A stretch of DNA of 12,752 nucleotides from Myxococcota bacterium (GCA_022710245.1 JAKLHH010000087.1:1-12752), one strand, 5' to 3'. Positions 1 through 6,583 are shown, counted from the first letter of the stretch. Notes: generated by a model not told the origin, from the letters alone. Program-made: numbers and translations.

Positions 1-1
1 G

Positions 2-658
2 CCGCTCTCGGAGGCGATCGGCGCCATCAAGCGCTCGTTCTACACGTGGGCGAGCCCGTCCTGCACCGACCTCACCTTCCAGTACGGCGGCCTCGACGCG
101 GCGGAGAAGACCAACCTCACGCTCGCCGAGAAGGAGCAGCCGGACCGCAAGAACCTGATCCTCTGGCACGAGAACCGCTGGCCGCCCGCGGGCGTCACCG
201 ACCCGACGGTGAACAACAAGATGCCCGCCATCACCACCATCATCTACAACCCGGAGTCGGGCGCCATCATCGACGCCGACATCGACCTCAACGGCTTCGA
301 CTTCTTCTGGACCACCTCCGACGACCCCACCAAGGCGGCGACGGACATCCAGAACATCCTCACCCACGAGATCGGCCACGTGCTCGGGCTCGGCCACTCG
401 ATCGATCCGGCGGCGACCATGTTCAGCACCACCAACCAGGCCGAGCTCGACAAGCGCTCGCTGGAGAAGGACGACCTGGCCGGGGTCTGCTTCATCTACC
501 CCTTCTCGGGTGACACGCCCGCGGGGCCGGGGCAGGGCACCATCAAGACGGACGTGCAGGGCGGCTGCGCGATGGCCCCGCCGCGCCCCGGCCCGAGCTG
601 GGCGCTCGTGCTCCTCGCGCTGCCGCTGCTCGGGCTCCTGCGGCGCCGGCGCGGCTGA
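2..658 (+). CDS. Matrixin-type zinc metalloprotease with MYXO-CTERM-like C-terminus (5' end missing)
   Basis: The reading frame is open from base 2, so the N-terminus and any signal peptide lie outside the window; 218 residues are visible. The zinc-binding motif HEIGHVLGLGHS (365-400) is the HExxHxxGxxH signature of metzincins, and the Ser after the third His is typical of matrixins (M10). A Met-turn candidate, ATM, follows at 413-421. The last 32 residues carry a Gly-Gly-Cys, a Pro-rich spacer, a hydrophobic helix (about WALVLLALPLLGLL) and a final Arg cluster. This layout matches MYXO-CTERM sorting signals, which in Myxococcota are thought to be processed at the Cys by a myxosortase. The protein is therefore probably exported and anchored at the cell surface, where it would cleave extracellular protein. 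The substrate is unknown. The protease family is clear from the sequence; the sorting call rests on the tail architecture. Confidence 0.85.
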   Translation, partial: PLSEAIGAIKRSFYTWASPSCTDLTFQYGGLDAAEKTNLTLAEKEQPDRKNLILWHENRWPPAGVTDPTVNNKMPAITTIIYNPESGAIIDADIDLNGFDFFWTTSDDPTKAATDIQNILTHEIGHVLGLGHSIDPAATMFSTTNQAELDKRSLEKDDLAGVCFIYPFSGDTPAGPGQGTIKTDVQGGCAMAPPRPGPSWALVLLALPLLGLLRRRRG

Positions 659-680
659 CCCCGTCCTCGAGCATCGATCA

Positions 681-710
681 TTGAACGCGAGTGAGCCGCC
701 GGGCTAGACT
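681..710 (+). promoter_or_regulatory. Candidate sigma-70-type promoter giving a leaderless eutB transcript
   Basis: TTGAAC (681-686) and TAGACT (705-710) are separated by 18 bases and resemble -35 and -10 boxes. Only 8 bases separate the -10 box from the eutB ATG at 719, so transcription would begin at or next to the start codon. No Shine-Dalgarno sequence precedes the ATG, which fits leaderless translation. This is inferred from sequence only. Confidence 0.45.
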
Positions 711-718
711 CCGGACCC

Positions 719-2080
719 ATGAAGCTCGCCACCAACCTCCTCGGACAGCGCTACAGCTTCAGCGACGTGAAGGAGGTCCTCGCCAAGGCGAACGAGCGCA
801 AGTCCGGCGACGAGCTCGCCGGCGTCGCCGCGCGGGACCCCAAGGAGCGCGTCGCCGCGAAGGTCGTCCTCGCCGGCCTCACGCTGCGCGAGCTGCGCGA
901 GAACCCGATCGTCCCCTACGAGGAGGACGAGGTCACCCGCCAGGCCGAGGACAGCCTCGACGAGGAGGTCTTCGCGCGGGTCGCCTCCTGGACCGTCGCC
1001 GAGCTGCGCGAGTGGATCCTGCAGCTGGAGACGAAGGGCGAGGACCTGCTCGCGCTCTCGCCAGGCCTCACCCCCGAGATGATCGCGGCCTGCGCCAAGC
1101 TGATGTCGAACCTCGACCTGCTCTCGGCGGCGAAGAAGATCCACGTGGTGGTGAAGGCGAACGCCACGCTCGGGCTGCCCGGGCGCATGTCGTTCCGGCT
1201 GCAGCCGAACCACCCCACCGACGACGCGGCGGCGATCCTCGCCAGCCTGCGTGAGGGGCTGGTCTACGGCTCGGGCGACGCGGTGATCGGGATCAACCCG
1301 GCGACCGACACGGTGGAGAGCACCTGCGAGCTCCTGACGCGCGTGAAGGAGCAGATGACGCGCTGGCGCGTGCCGACGCAGAATTGCCTCCTCTCGCACG
1401 TCACCATCCAGATGGAGGCGCTCCGCCGCAAGGCGCCGATGGACCTGATGTTCCAGTCGCTCTGCGGCACGGAGAAGGGCTGCCGCGCCTTCGGCATCCA
1501 CCTCGCGCTGATGGACGAGGCGGCGCAGATGGCGCAGGAGCTCGGCTCGGCGAAGGGGCCGAACCGGATGTACTTCGAGACCGGGCAGGGCTCGGCGCTC
1601 TCCTCGGGCTCGAACCACGGCGCCGACCAGCAGACCTGCGAGGTGCGCAACTACACCCTCGCCCGTCGCTGGAAGCCCTACCTGGTCAACACGGTGGTGG
1701 GGTTCATCGGGCCCGAGTACCTCTACGACGGGCCGCAGATCGCGCGCGCCGGCCTCGAGGACGTCTTCTGCGGCAAGCTCGCCGGGCTGCCGATGGGCTG
1801 CGACGTCTGCTACACCAACCACGCGCGCTGCGACCAGAACGAGCTGGAGAACCTCGCCGTGCTCCTCGCGGCGGCGGGCTGCGCGTTCTTCATGGGGCTG
1901 CCTCTCGGCGACGACATCATGCTCAACTACCAGTCGACCAGCTTCCACGACGACGCGGCGGTGCGCCGCATCTTCGGCTACCGGCCGACGCCGGAGTTCG
2001 AGGCCTGGATGGAGTCGATCGGGCTGCTCAAGGACGGGGAGCCGACCGAGCGCTTCGGCGACCCGACGGTGCTGCCATGA
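719..2080 (+). CDS. eutB: Ethanolamine ammonia-lyase large subunit EutB
   Basis: This is the catalytic subunit of adenosylcobalamin-dependent ethanolamine ammonia-lyase, which converts ethanolamine to acetaldehyde and ammonia. The protein is 453 residues, the same length as the E. coli enzyme, and it aligns with what I recall of that sequence from end to end (MKLAT start, VKEVLAKANE, GPEYLYDGPQ, PLGDDIMLNYQ). Residues known to contact substrate in E. coli EutB appear at the same positions: Arg160, Gln162, Asn193, Glu287 and Asp362. The start at 719 is chosen because the N-terminus matches the family there, although no ribosome binding site precedes it. The eutC start codon overlaps the stop codon (ATGA), so the two subunits are probably translationally coupled. 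No cobalamin riboswitch fits in the 60-base upstream gap. The EutA reactivase, which rescues the enzyme from inactivated cobalamin, is not present in this window. Confidence 0.97.
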   Translation: MKLATNLLGQRYSFSDVKEVLAKANERKSGDELAGVAARDPKERVAAKVVLAGLTLRELRENPIVPYEEDEVTRQAEDSLDEEVFARVASWTVAELREWILQLETKGEDLLALSPGLTPEMIAACAKLMSNLDLLSAAKKIHVVVKANATLGLPGRMSFRLQPNHPTDDAAAILASLREGLVYGSGDAVIGINPATDTVESTCELLTRVKEQMTRWRVPTQNCLLSHVTIQMEALRRKAPMDLMFQSLCGTEKGCRAFGIHLALMDEAAQMAQELGSAKGPNRMYFETGQGSALSSGSNHGADQQTCEVRNYTLARRWKPYLVNTVVGFIGPEYLYDGPQIARAGLEDVFCGKLAGLPMGCDVCYTNHARCDQNELENLAVLLAAAGCAFFMGLPLGDDIMLNYQSTSFHDDAAVRRIFGYRPTPEFEAWMESIGLLKDGEPTERFGDPTVLP

Positions 2081-3243
2081 GCACGCGGCGGTTGATGGAG
2101 GAGCTGCGGCGCGCGGGAGGGAGCGCCGCAGGCGCGCCGCGCGCGGAGCGGAGCGACCAGAGACAGCGCGCGGGAGGGAGCGCCGCAGGCGCGCCGCGCG
2201 CGGAGCGGAGCGAGCAAGGACTGCAGCCGCCCGCGCGTCGGCAGCCGGCGAGGGCCGTCCCCGAGCCGCGCCCCGTCCGCGAGGCTCGCCCCGCGCGTGA
2301 GCCGCAGCGCGAGGCCTCGCGCGGCCGGCGGAGCGCCGCCGAGCTCGCGCGCCCGGCCGCGCCGGCGGTCAAGGACCCCACGCTCCTCGAGCAGCTCAAG
2401 GCCGCGACGCCGGCGAAGGTGGGCGTGGGCCGCGCCGGGCTGCGCTACCGGACGCAGACGCTGCTCCAGTTCCTCACGGACTTCGCGGTGGCCAAGGCGG
2501 CGGTGGAGAGCCAGGTCCCCGAGGGGTGGGCGGAGCAGCAGGGCCTGCTGCCGCTGCAGACCGAGGCGGCCGACCCCGAGCAGTTCCTCGCCCGCCCCGA
2601 CCTCGGGCGGCGCCTCGCCGCGGCCTCGCAGGGCCTCGTGCGCGAGCGCTGCGCGCGGCAGCCCGACGTGCAGATCGTCGTCGGTGACGGCCTCTCGGCG
2701 GCGGCGGTGCTACAGAACGCGCCGCCGATGCTGCCGGTCCTGATCGAGGAGCTCCGCCGACGCGGGCGCACGGTGGGGACGCCGGTCTTCGTCCGCCACT
2801 GCCGGGCCAAGCTGGTCGACGTGATCGGCGAGGCGGTCGGGGCGAAGGTCGGCATCATCCTCCTCGGCGAGCGGCCGGGCCTCGGCACCGGCGACGGGAT
2901 GAGCGCCTACCTGGTCTGGGATCCGCGCGCGGAGCGGACCGAGGCGGAGAAGCAGGCGATCAGCAACATCCACCGGCGCGGGCTCCTCCCCGAGGACGCG
3001 GGGCGCCACGCGGCGAACGTGATCGAGGCGATCCTCGCGCAGCAGACCTCGGGCGTGAAGCTCGACCTCGGCTCGGTGCCGGCCCCGCTGAGCGGGAAGA
3101 GCCGCATCAACCAGGCGCACTCCGAGCCGCTCCTCGGCTGCGGGCAGAGCCACGGGCAGAGCTGCCCGGCCTGCCGCGACGGGCGGCCGGGGGCGGTCTG
3201 CGGGCGCAGCGAGGGACGGCCCTGCCAGGCGGGGTCGCACTAG
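2077..3243 (+). CDS. eutC: Ethanolamine ammonia-lyase small subunit EutC, extended at both ends
   Basis: The small subunit of ethanolamine ammonia-lyase helps form the cobalamin site with EutB. The family core runs from about residue 100 to 330, with GRAGLRYRTQTLLQFL, ARPDLGRRL, PDVQIVVGDGLS, GERPGLG and ISNIHRRG all matching EutC. At 388 residues it is much longer than the usual size of just under 300. The N-terminal 100 residues are Arg/Ala/Pro-rich and include a 19-residue unit present twice (RAGGSAAGAPRAERS plus spacer), encoded by a perfect 48-bp DNA repeat. After the point where E. coli EutC ends, about 57 more residues follow, with five Cys and one His in the last 34. The first dozen residues (STRRLMEELRRA) could form a short amphipathic helix like the encapsulation peptide proposed for other EutC proteins; that is speculative. 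The start overlaps the eutB stop codon, and no separate ribosome binding site is seen. Confidence 0.93.
   Translation: MSTRRLMEELRRAGGSAAGAPRAERSDQRQRAGGSAAGAPRAERSEQGLQPPARRQPARAVPEPRPVREARPAREPQREASRGRRSAAELARPAAPAVKDPTLLEQLKAATPAKVGVGRAGLRYRTQTLLQFLTDFAVAKAAVESQVPEGWAEQQGLLPLQTEAADPEQFLARPDLGRRLAAASQGLVRERCARQPDVQIVVGDGLSAAAVLQNAPPMLPVLIEELRRRGRTVGTPVFVRHCRAKLVDVIGEAVGAKVGIILLGERPGLGTGDGMSAYLVWDPRAERTEAEKQAISNIHRRGLLPEDAGRHAANVIEAILAQQTSGVKLDLGSVPAPLSGKSRINQAHSEPLLGCGQSHGQSCPACRDGRPGAVCGRSEGRPCQAGSH
2109..2213 (+). repeat. Perfect 48-bp direct repeat (two copies, 57-bp period) inside eutC
   Basis: Bases 2109-2156 and 2166-2213 are identical, separated by 9 bases. The 57-bp period keeps the reading frame. 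Each copy contains a hairpin, GCGCC-GCA-GGCGC (2123-2135 and 2180-2192), followed by GGAGCGGAGCGA. The encoded peptide lies in the non-conserved N-terminal extension of EutC. The hairpin layout (GGAGC, stem, GCA loop, stem, GCG) resembles the hairpins at 6996-7095, so these may belong to one class of dispersed palindromic element. The identity is seen directly; the relationship is inference. Confidence 0.85.
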
Positions 3244-3264
3244 GAGCGGCGCCGCCGCGACCAA
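3243..3264 (+). repeat. Possible deletion derivative of the 48-bp dispersed repeat at the eutC stop
   Basis: Bases 3243-3253 (GGAGCGGCGCC) match 9981-9991 exactly, and the next 11 bases, 3254-3264 (GCCGCGACCAA), match 10019-10029 exactly. In the XDH copy the two blocks are separated by 27 bases; here they abut. This looks like a copy that lost its middle, starting at the last base of the eutC stop codon. In such GC-rich sequence, chance similarity cannot be excluded. Confidence 0.4.
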
Positions 3265-3295
3265 GGGCAACGAGAAGAACGATCAGGAGGCAGCA

Positions 3296-3970
3296 ATGGC
3301 GGTGCTCGACCCGGTCATCCCCAAGGTGCTGGCGACGCGGATCATCCCGCAGGTCGACCCCGCGCTCGCCGCGGCCTACGGCTTCGACGGCGGCGCGCTG
3401 CCCTCGGTGGCGCTGATCACCTGCGATCAAGACGACGCGCTCTACGCGGCCCTCGACGAGGCGACCAAGCAGGCGCGGGTCGAGGTGGTCTACGCGCGCT
3501 CCTTCTACGCCGGCTCGGGCCACGCCTCGGGGCCGACCTCGGGGGAGATCCTCGGCGTCCTCGCCGCGGCCGACCCCGACGAGGCGGAGCGCGGGCTCGC
3601 CGCGTGCATCTCCTGCCTGGAGCACGACGCGCACTTCTACTCGGCCAACGCCGACGGCAGCCACACCTTCTTCCCGCACGTCATCTCCTCGCTCGGGCAC
3701 TGCCTCTCGAAGGAGGCGGGGCTGGCGGTGGGCGAGCCGATGGCCTACCTGATCGCGACGCCGCTCGAGGCGGTCTACGGCGTCGACGCGGCGCTCAAGG
3801 CGGCCGCCGTGCGGCTGGTGAAGAGCTTCGCCCCGCCGACGGAGACGAACTTCGCCGGCGCCTACCTGACCGGCCCGCTGGAGGCGTGCGAGGCGGCGGC
3901 GAAGGCCTTCGCGGCGGCGGTGGTGGAGATCGCAGGGCAGCCGGTGCTCGTCGCCGGAGGACGACGATGA
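3296..3970 (+). CDS. eutL: Ethanolamine microcompartment shell protein EutL
   Basis: EutL is a double-domain BMC shell protein (BMC-T class). It assembles as a trimeric pseudohexamer in the facets of the ethanolamine-utilization microcompartment, and its central pore is thought to gate larger molecules. The 224 residues are close to the E. coli length (219) and match it throughout: start AVLDPVIPKVLATRII, DEATKQARVEVVYARSFYAG at 54-73, GEPMAYLIATPLEAVYGVDAALK at 146-168, PPTETNFAGAYLTG near 180-193. A strong ribosome binding site, AGGAGG at 3285-3290, lies 5 bases before the ATG. The order eutB-eutC-eutL matches the enteric eut operon, but no other shell gene (eutM, eutN, eutK or eutS) is in the window. 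The downstream CoA-transferase starts inside the stop codon, so the two are probably co-translated. Confidence 0.95.
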   Translation: MAVLDPVIPKVLATRIIPQVDPALAAAYGFDGGALPSVALITCDQDDALYAALDEATKQARVEVVYARSFYAGSGHASGPTSGEILGVLAAADPDEAERGLAACISCLEHDAHFYSANADGSHTFFPHVISSLGHCLSKEAGLAVGEPMAYLIATPLEAVYGVDAALKAAAVRLVKSFAPPTETNFAGAYLTGPLEACEAAAKAFAAAVVEIAGQPVLVAGGRR

Positions 3971-5175
3971 CCCCCACCCCCGAGCGCGGCGGCCCGCTCG
4001 CGCCCTACCGGGTCATCGACCTGACGCGGGTCCTGGCGGGGCCCTTCTGCACCATGCAGCTCGCCGACCTCGGCGCCGAGGTGATCAAGATCGAGAACCC
4101 CGGCACCGGGGACGACACGCGCGCCTGGGGGCCCCCGTTCCTCGAGGGCGAGAGCGCCTACTTCCTCAGCATCAACCGGGGCAAGCGGAGCGTCACGCTC
4201 AACCTCAAGACGGAAGAGGGCAAGGAGCTCCTCTGGCGCCTCCTCGAGCAGGCCGACGTCCTGGTAGAGAACTTCCGGCCCGGCACGATGGAGCGGCTCG
4301 GCTTCTCCTACCCGGCCGTAGCGGCGCGCCTGCCGGGGGTGGTCTACTGCTCGGTCTCCGGGTTCGGCCAGACCGGCCCCGAGCACGAGCTCCCCGGCTA
4401 CGACGTCCTGATCCAGGGCGAGTCGGGGCTCATGTCGCTGACCGGCGACGCGAGCGGTCCGCCGTTCAAGCTCGGCGTCTCCATCTCCGACCTCACCGCG
4501 GGGATGGCCGCGTGCCAGGGCGTGCTGGCGGCGCTGGTCGAGCGCGAGCGGACCGGGGAGGGGCAGCTGGTCGACATCTCGATGCTCGACGTCTCCAGCT
4601 CGCTGCTCACGTTCCAGGCGGGGATCTACTTCGCCACCGGGCGCGTGCCGCGGCGCCGCGGCAACGCCCACCCGACCATCGCGCCGTACTCGACCTACCC
4701 CAGCTCCGACGGCACCCTGATCATCGCCGTCGGCAATGACGCGCTCTTCGTCAGGCTGTGCGAGGCGCTCGGCGTCGGCGAGCTGGCGCGCGATCCGCGC
4801 TTCGCCACCGCGTCCGCGCGGGTCGAGCAGCGCGAGGCCCTCGATGCACAGCTCGCGGACCTCCTGAGGATGCAGCCGCGCGAGCACTGGATCGCGCTCC
4901 TCCGCCGCGCTGGTGTGCCCTGCGGAGCGGTGCGGGACCTCTCGGAGGTGGCGGCCTCCGCGCAGCTCGCGGCCAGAGACATGCTCCCCGAGCAGGAGCA
5001 CCCACGGGCCGGCCGGCTACGGCAGCTCGGCTCCCCGCTCCGCCTCGGCGGTCAGGCCCGCCTCGCTCCGCTGCCTCCCCCGCTGCTCGGCGAGCACACC
5101 GAGGCGGTCCTCGGCGAGCTCCTCGGGCTCTCGCCCGACGAGCTGGCCGGGCTCAGGCAGCGGCGCGTCGTCTGA
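3967..5175 (+). CDS. Family III (CaiB/BaiF) CoA-transferase
   Basis: The 402-residue protein has the usual length and motifs of family III CoA-transferases, which move CoA between carboxylic acids through an aspartyl-CoA intermediate. It starts with the typical VIDLTRVLAGPFCTMQLADLGAEVIKIE (17-43), followed by RGKRSVTLNLK (71-81), ENFRPG (101-106) and GNAHPTIAPY (232-241). The likely catalytic residue is Asp175 in SISDLTAGM, equivalent to Asp169 of formyl-CoA transferase. The ATG overlaps the eutL stop codon, and GGAGG (3956-3960) lies 6 bases upstream. Placement in the eut cluster suggests it may activate an acid derived from ethanolamine, for example acetate formed from acetaldehyde, but substrate specificity cannot be read from the sequence. 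It converges with the hydrolase gene, with only 15 bases between the stop codons. Confidence 0.92.
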   Translation: MTPTPERGGPLAPYRVIDLTRVLAGPFCTMQLADLGAEVIKIENPGTGDDTRAWGPPFLEGESAYFLSINRGKRSVTLNLKTEEGKELLWRLLEQADVLVENFRPGTMERLGFSYPAVAARLPGVVYCSVSGFGQTGPEHELPGYDVLIQGESGLMSLTGDASGPPFKLGVSISDLTAGMAACQGVLAALVERERTGEGQLVDISMLDVSSSLLTFQAGIYFATGRVPRRRGNAHPTIAPYSTYPSSDGTLIIAVGNDALFVRLCEALGVGELARDPRFATASARVEQREALDAQLADLLRMQPREHWIALLRRAGVPCGAVRDLSEVAASAQLAARDMLPEQEHPRAGRLRQLGSPLRLGGQARLAPLPPPLLGEHTEAVLGELLGLSPDELAGLRQRRVV

Positions 5176-5190
5176 CGCCGCTCCCGGCCC

Positions 5191-6072
5191 TCAGCGGATC
5201 CGACGCGCAGGTTCGAAGCGGCTCCGCCCCGGCGCGAGCACGCCGGCGTAGGCCTCGAGGTTGCGGTCCTCGAGGTGGTCGAAGAGCATCGGCGCGGCGG
5301 AGCCATAGGTGACTCGGCGGATGGGATCGGGATCGAGCTCGGCGGAGATGATCTCCTCGCCGCCTCGGGCGAGCGCGAGCACCTGGGCGATGGGGCTCAC
5401 GATCATGCTGTGGCCGAAGTAGTAGTTCTCCCCGGCGTCGGACCCCACCGCGTTGCAGGCGGCCAGGTAGACGTGGTTGTCATAGGCGCGCGCGCGGTTC
5501 GTGAGCTCCCAGATCTCGAAGGAGCGGAGCAGCGCGGACGGGCGCAGGATCACCTCCGCACCGGCGAGCGCCTCGCAGCGGTAGAGCTCCGGGAAGTCAC
5601 CGTCGTAGCAGAGCGTGAGGCCGAAGCTGCAGAGCGGGGTGTGCACGACCACCGGGCTCCTGCCGGCGGTCGACCAGCCGCCGGCCGCCAGGCGCTCGGT
5701 CGGGAAGAGGTGGGTCTTGCGGTAGACGCCGAGGATCGTCCCCTCGGGGCCGATGAGCGCGAGGCTGTTGTAGACGATGCCTTCCTCCTCGCCCCGCTCG
5801 TAGGTCGGGTAGGCGAGGTAGACCTGCAGCTCCCTGGCGACGGCGCCGACGCGGTCGGCGCGCGGGCCCGGCAGCGGCTCGATCCGCGACCAGAGCTCGC
5901 GGGCGCTGCAGCCGGGGGTGAAGCCGGTGGTCACCGTCTCGGGCAGCACCACCGCCCGCGCGCCCGTCTCCCGGGCGGCCCGGGCGACGAGCGCGAGGGC
6001 TCTCTCCAGGTTCTCGTCGATCTGCAGCGGGCGCACGGCCAGCTGCGCGCAGGCGAGCGTGAAGCGCTGCAT
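5191..6072 (-). CDS. Carbon-nitrogen hydrolase (nitrilase superfamily)
   Basis: The 293-residue protein carries the Glu-Lys-Cys triad of the nitrilase superfamily: Glu45 in VVLPETVTTGF, Lys119 in GVYRKTHLFPTE and Cys155 in GLTLCYDGDFPE. NRARAYDNHVYLAACNAVG and GHSMIVSP further on are also typical. Such cytoplasmic enzymes hydrolyse amides, N-carbamoyl compounds or nitriles, releasing ammonia or a carboxylate. CYDGDFPE suggests an amidase or carbamoylase branch rather than a true nitrilase, but the substrate is undetermined. The start at 6072 is chosen because MQRFTLACAQ is the standard beginning of the fold and GGAGGG (6080-6085, minus strand) lies 7 bases upstream. An in-frame ATG at 6096 lacks a ribosome binding site. 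It is divergent from the toxin-antitoxin pair and stands alone on its strand, so it is probably transcribed separately. Confidence 0.9.
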   Translation of the reverse strand: MQRFTLACAQLAVRPLQIDENLERALALVARAARETGARAVVLPETVTTGFTPGCSARELWSRIEPLPGPRADRVGAVARELQVYLAYPTYERGEEEGIVYNSLALIGPEGTILGVYRKTHLFPTERLAAGGWSTAGRSPVVVHTPLCSFGLTLCYDGDFPELYRCEALAGAEVILRPSALLRSFEIWELTNRARAYDNHVYLAACNAVGSDAGENYYFGHSMIVSPIAQVLALARGGEEIISAELDPDPIRRVTYGSAAPMLFDHLEDRNLEAYAGVLAPGRSRFEPARRIR

Positions 6073-6079
6073 CTTCCTA

Positions 6080-6092
6080 CCCTCCGGAGGAG
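6080..6092. promoter_or_regulatory. Palindromic Shine-Dalgarno sequence readable on both strands
   Basis: The palindrome CCTCCGGAGG (6081-6090) gives a ribosome binding site to both strands. On the minus strand, GGAGGG lies 7 bases before the hydrolase ATG at 6072. On the plus strand, GGAGGAG (6086-6092) lies 5 bases before an ATG at 6098 in the mntA frame. Codons between 6098 and 6182 have many A/T third positions (about 10 of 27), unlike the real genes here, so the plus-strand site may be a by-product of the palindrome. Confidence 0.5.
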
Positions 6093-6146
6093 CCATTATG
6101 GCACACCCCGAGGACGCGAGGCGCCGCTCTCGACGGATCACAGCCA

Positions 6147-6175
6147 TTGCAGGCCGACGGCAGCCTCGCTACCCT
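6147..6175 (+). promoter_or_regulatory. Candidate promoter giving a leaderless mntA-hepT transcript
   Basis: TTGCAG (6147-6152) and TACCCT (6170-6175) have the optimal 17-base spacing. The GTG start of mntA at 6182 is only 6 bases after the -10 box, so the transcript would begin at or very near the start codon. The arrangement resembles the region before eutB. It supports choosing GTG 6182 over the upstream ATG at 6098. Confidence 0.45.
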
Positions 6176-6181
6176 GAAGGG

Positions 6182-6583
6182 GTGAGCGAGCTGCCTCTTG
6201 ATCCCCTGCGCCTGGCGGCCGCGCGGTATCCGGGCGCGCGGCTGGTGGTGCTCTTCGGCTCCGTGGCCCGGGGCACGGCCGCCGCGTGGAGCGATCTCGA
6301 CATCGGGGTGAGCGGTCTCGACACCTGGTCGGCGCTGGAGCTGGGCGCCGAGCTGGGTGAGCTCCTCGGTCGCGAGCCCCACGTGGTGGATCTAGACGAG
6401 GCCTCCGACTGGCTCCGCTATCGCGTCGCCGAGGACGGCGTCCTGCTCCTCGAGGCCGAGGAGGGCACCTGGGCGCGCTACGTCGCCCGTGCCATGCTCG
6501 GCTACTTCGACCTCGCGCCGATCATCGAGCTCTGCGCCGAGGGCGCCCGCCAGGCGCTGGCGCGAGGAGCCTCGCATGGGTGA
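6182..6583 (+). CDS. mntA: MntA-type nucleotidyltransferase antitoxin
   Basis: This 133-residue minimal nucleotidyltransferase has the GSx10DxD signature: Gly26-Ser27 in LFGSVARG, then Asp38 and Asp40 in WSDLDIGV, with Asp70 (HVVDLD) a candidate third acidic residue. In characterised MntA-HepT pairs the nucleotidyltransferase neutralises the HepT toxin by adenylylating the Tyr of its active motif. The downstream gene encodes exactly such a HepT partner and overlaps it by 8 bases, which supports this role over a generic nucleotidyltransferase. The GTG at 6182 is preferred: a promoter-like TTGCAG/TACCCT lies just before it, and the frame upstream has atypical codon use. An alternative ATG at 6098, with a good ribosome binding site, would add 28 mostly basic residues. 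Confidence 0.85.
   Translation: MSELPLDPLRLAAARYPGARLVVLFGSVARGTAAAWSDLDIGVSGLDTWSALELGAELGELLGREPHVVDLDEASDWLRYRVAEDGVLLLEAEEGTWARYVARAMLGYFDLAPIIELCAEGARQALARGASHG

Noticed and set aside
659..718. Cobalamin riboswitch or other leader regulating eutB
   Set aside because: Only 60 bases are available, with no B12-box-like sequence, and the likely promoter leaves no leader.
704..1948. Long open frame on the minus strand opposite eutB
   Set aside because: It mirrors a strongly conserved eutB on the other strand. Long antisense frames are expected at this GC content, and its Arg/Glu/His-rich low-complexity protein resembles no family.
2109..2213. CRISPR-like array
   Set aside because: There are only two copies, separated by 9 bases, within a coding frame, with no spacers of normal length and no cas genes.
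6095..6100. CATAAT on the minus strand as a -10 box for the hydrolase gene
   Set aside because: No matching -35 box at normal spacing, and the hexamer overlaps the plus-strand ATG region. Support is insufficient.
6098..6181. Upstream ATG extension of mntA with a good ribosome binding site
   Set aside because: About 10 of 27 codons end in A or T, unlike the genes here. The extension is basic low-complexity sequence, and a promoter-like element lies inside it. The GTG at 6182 is preferred, with the alternative noted.
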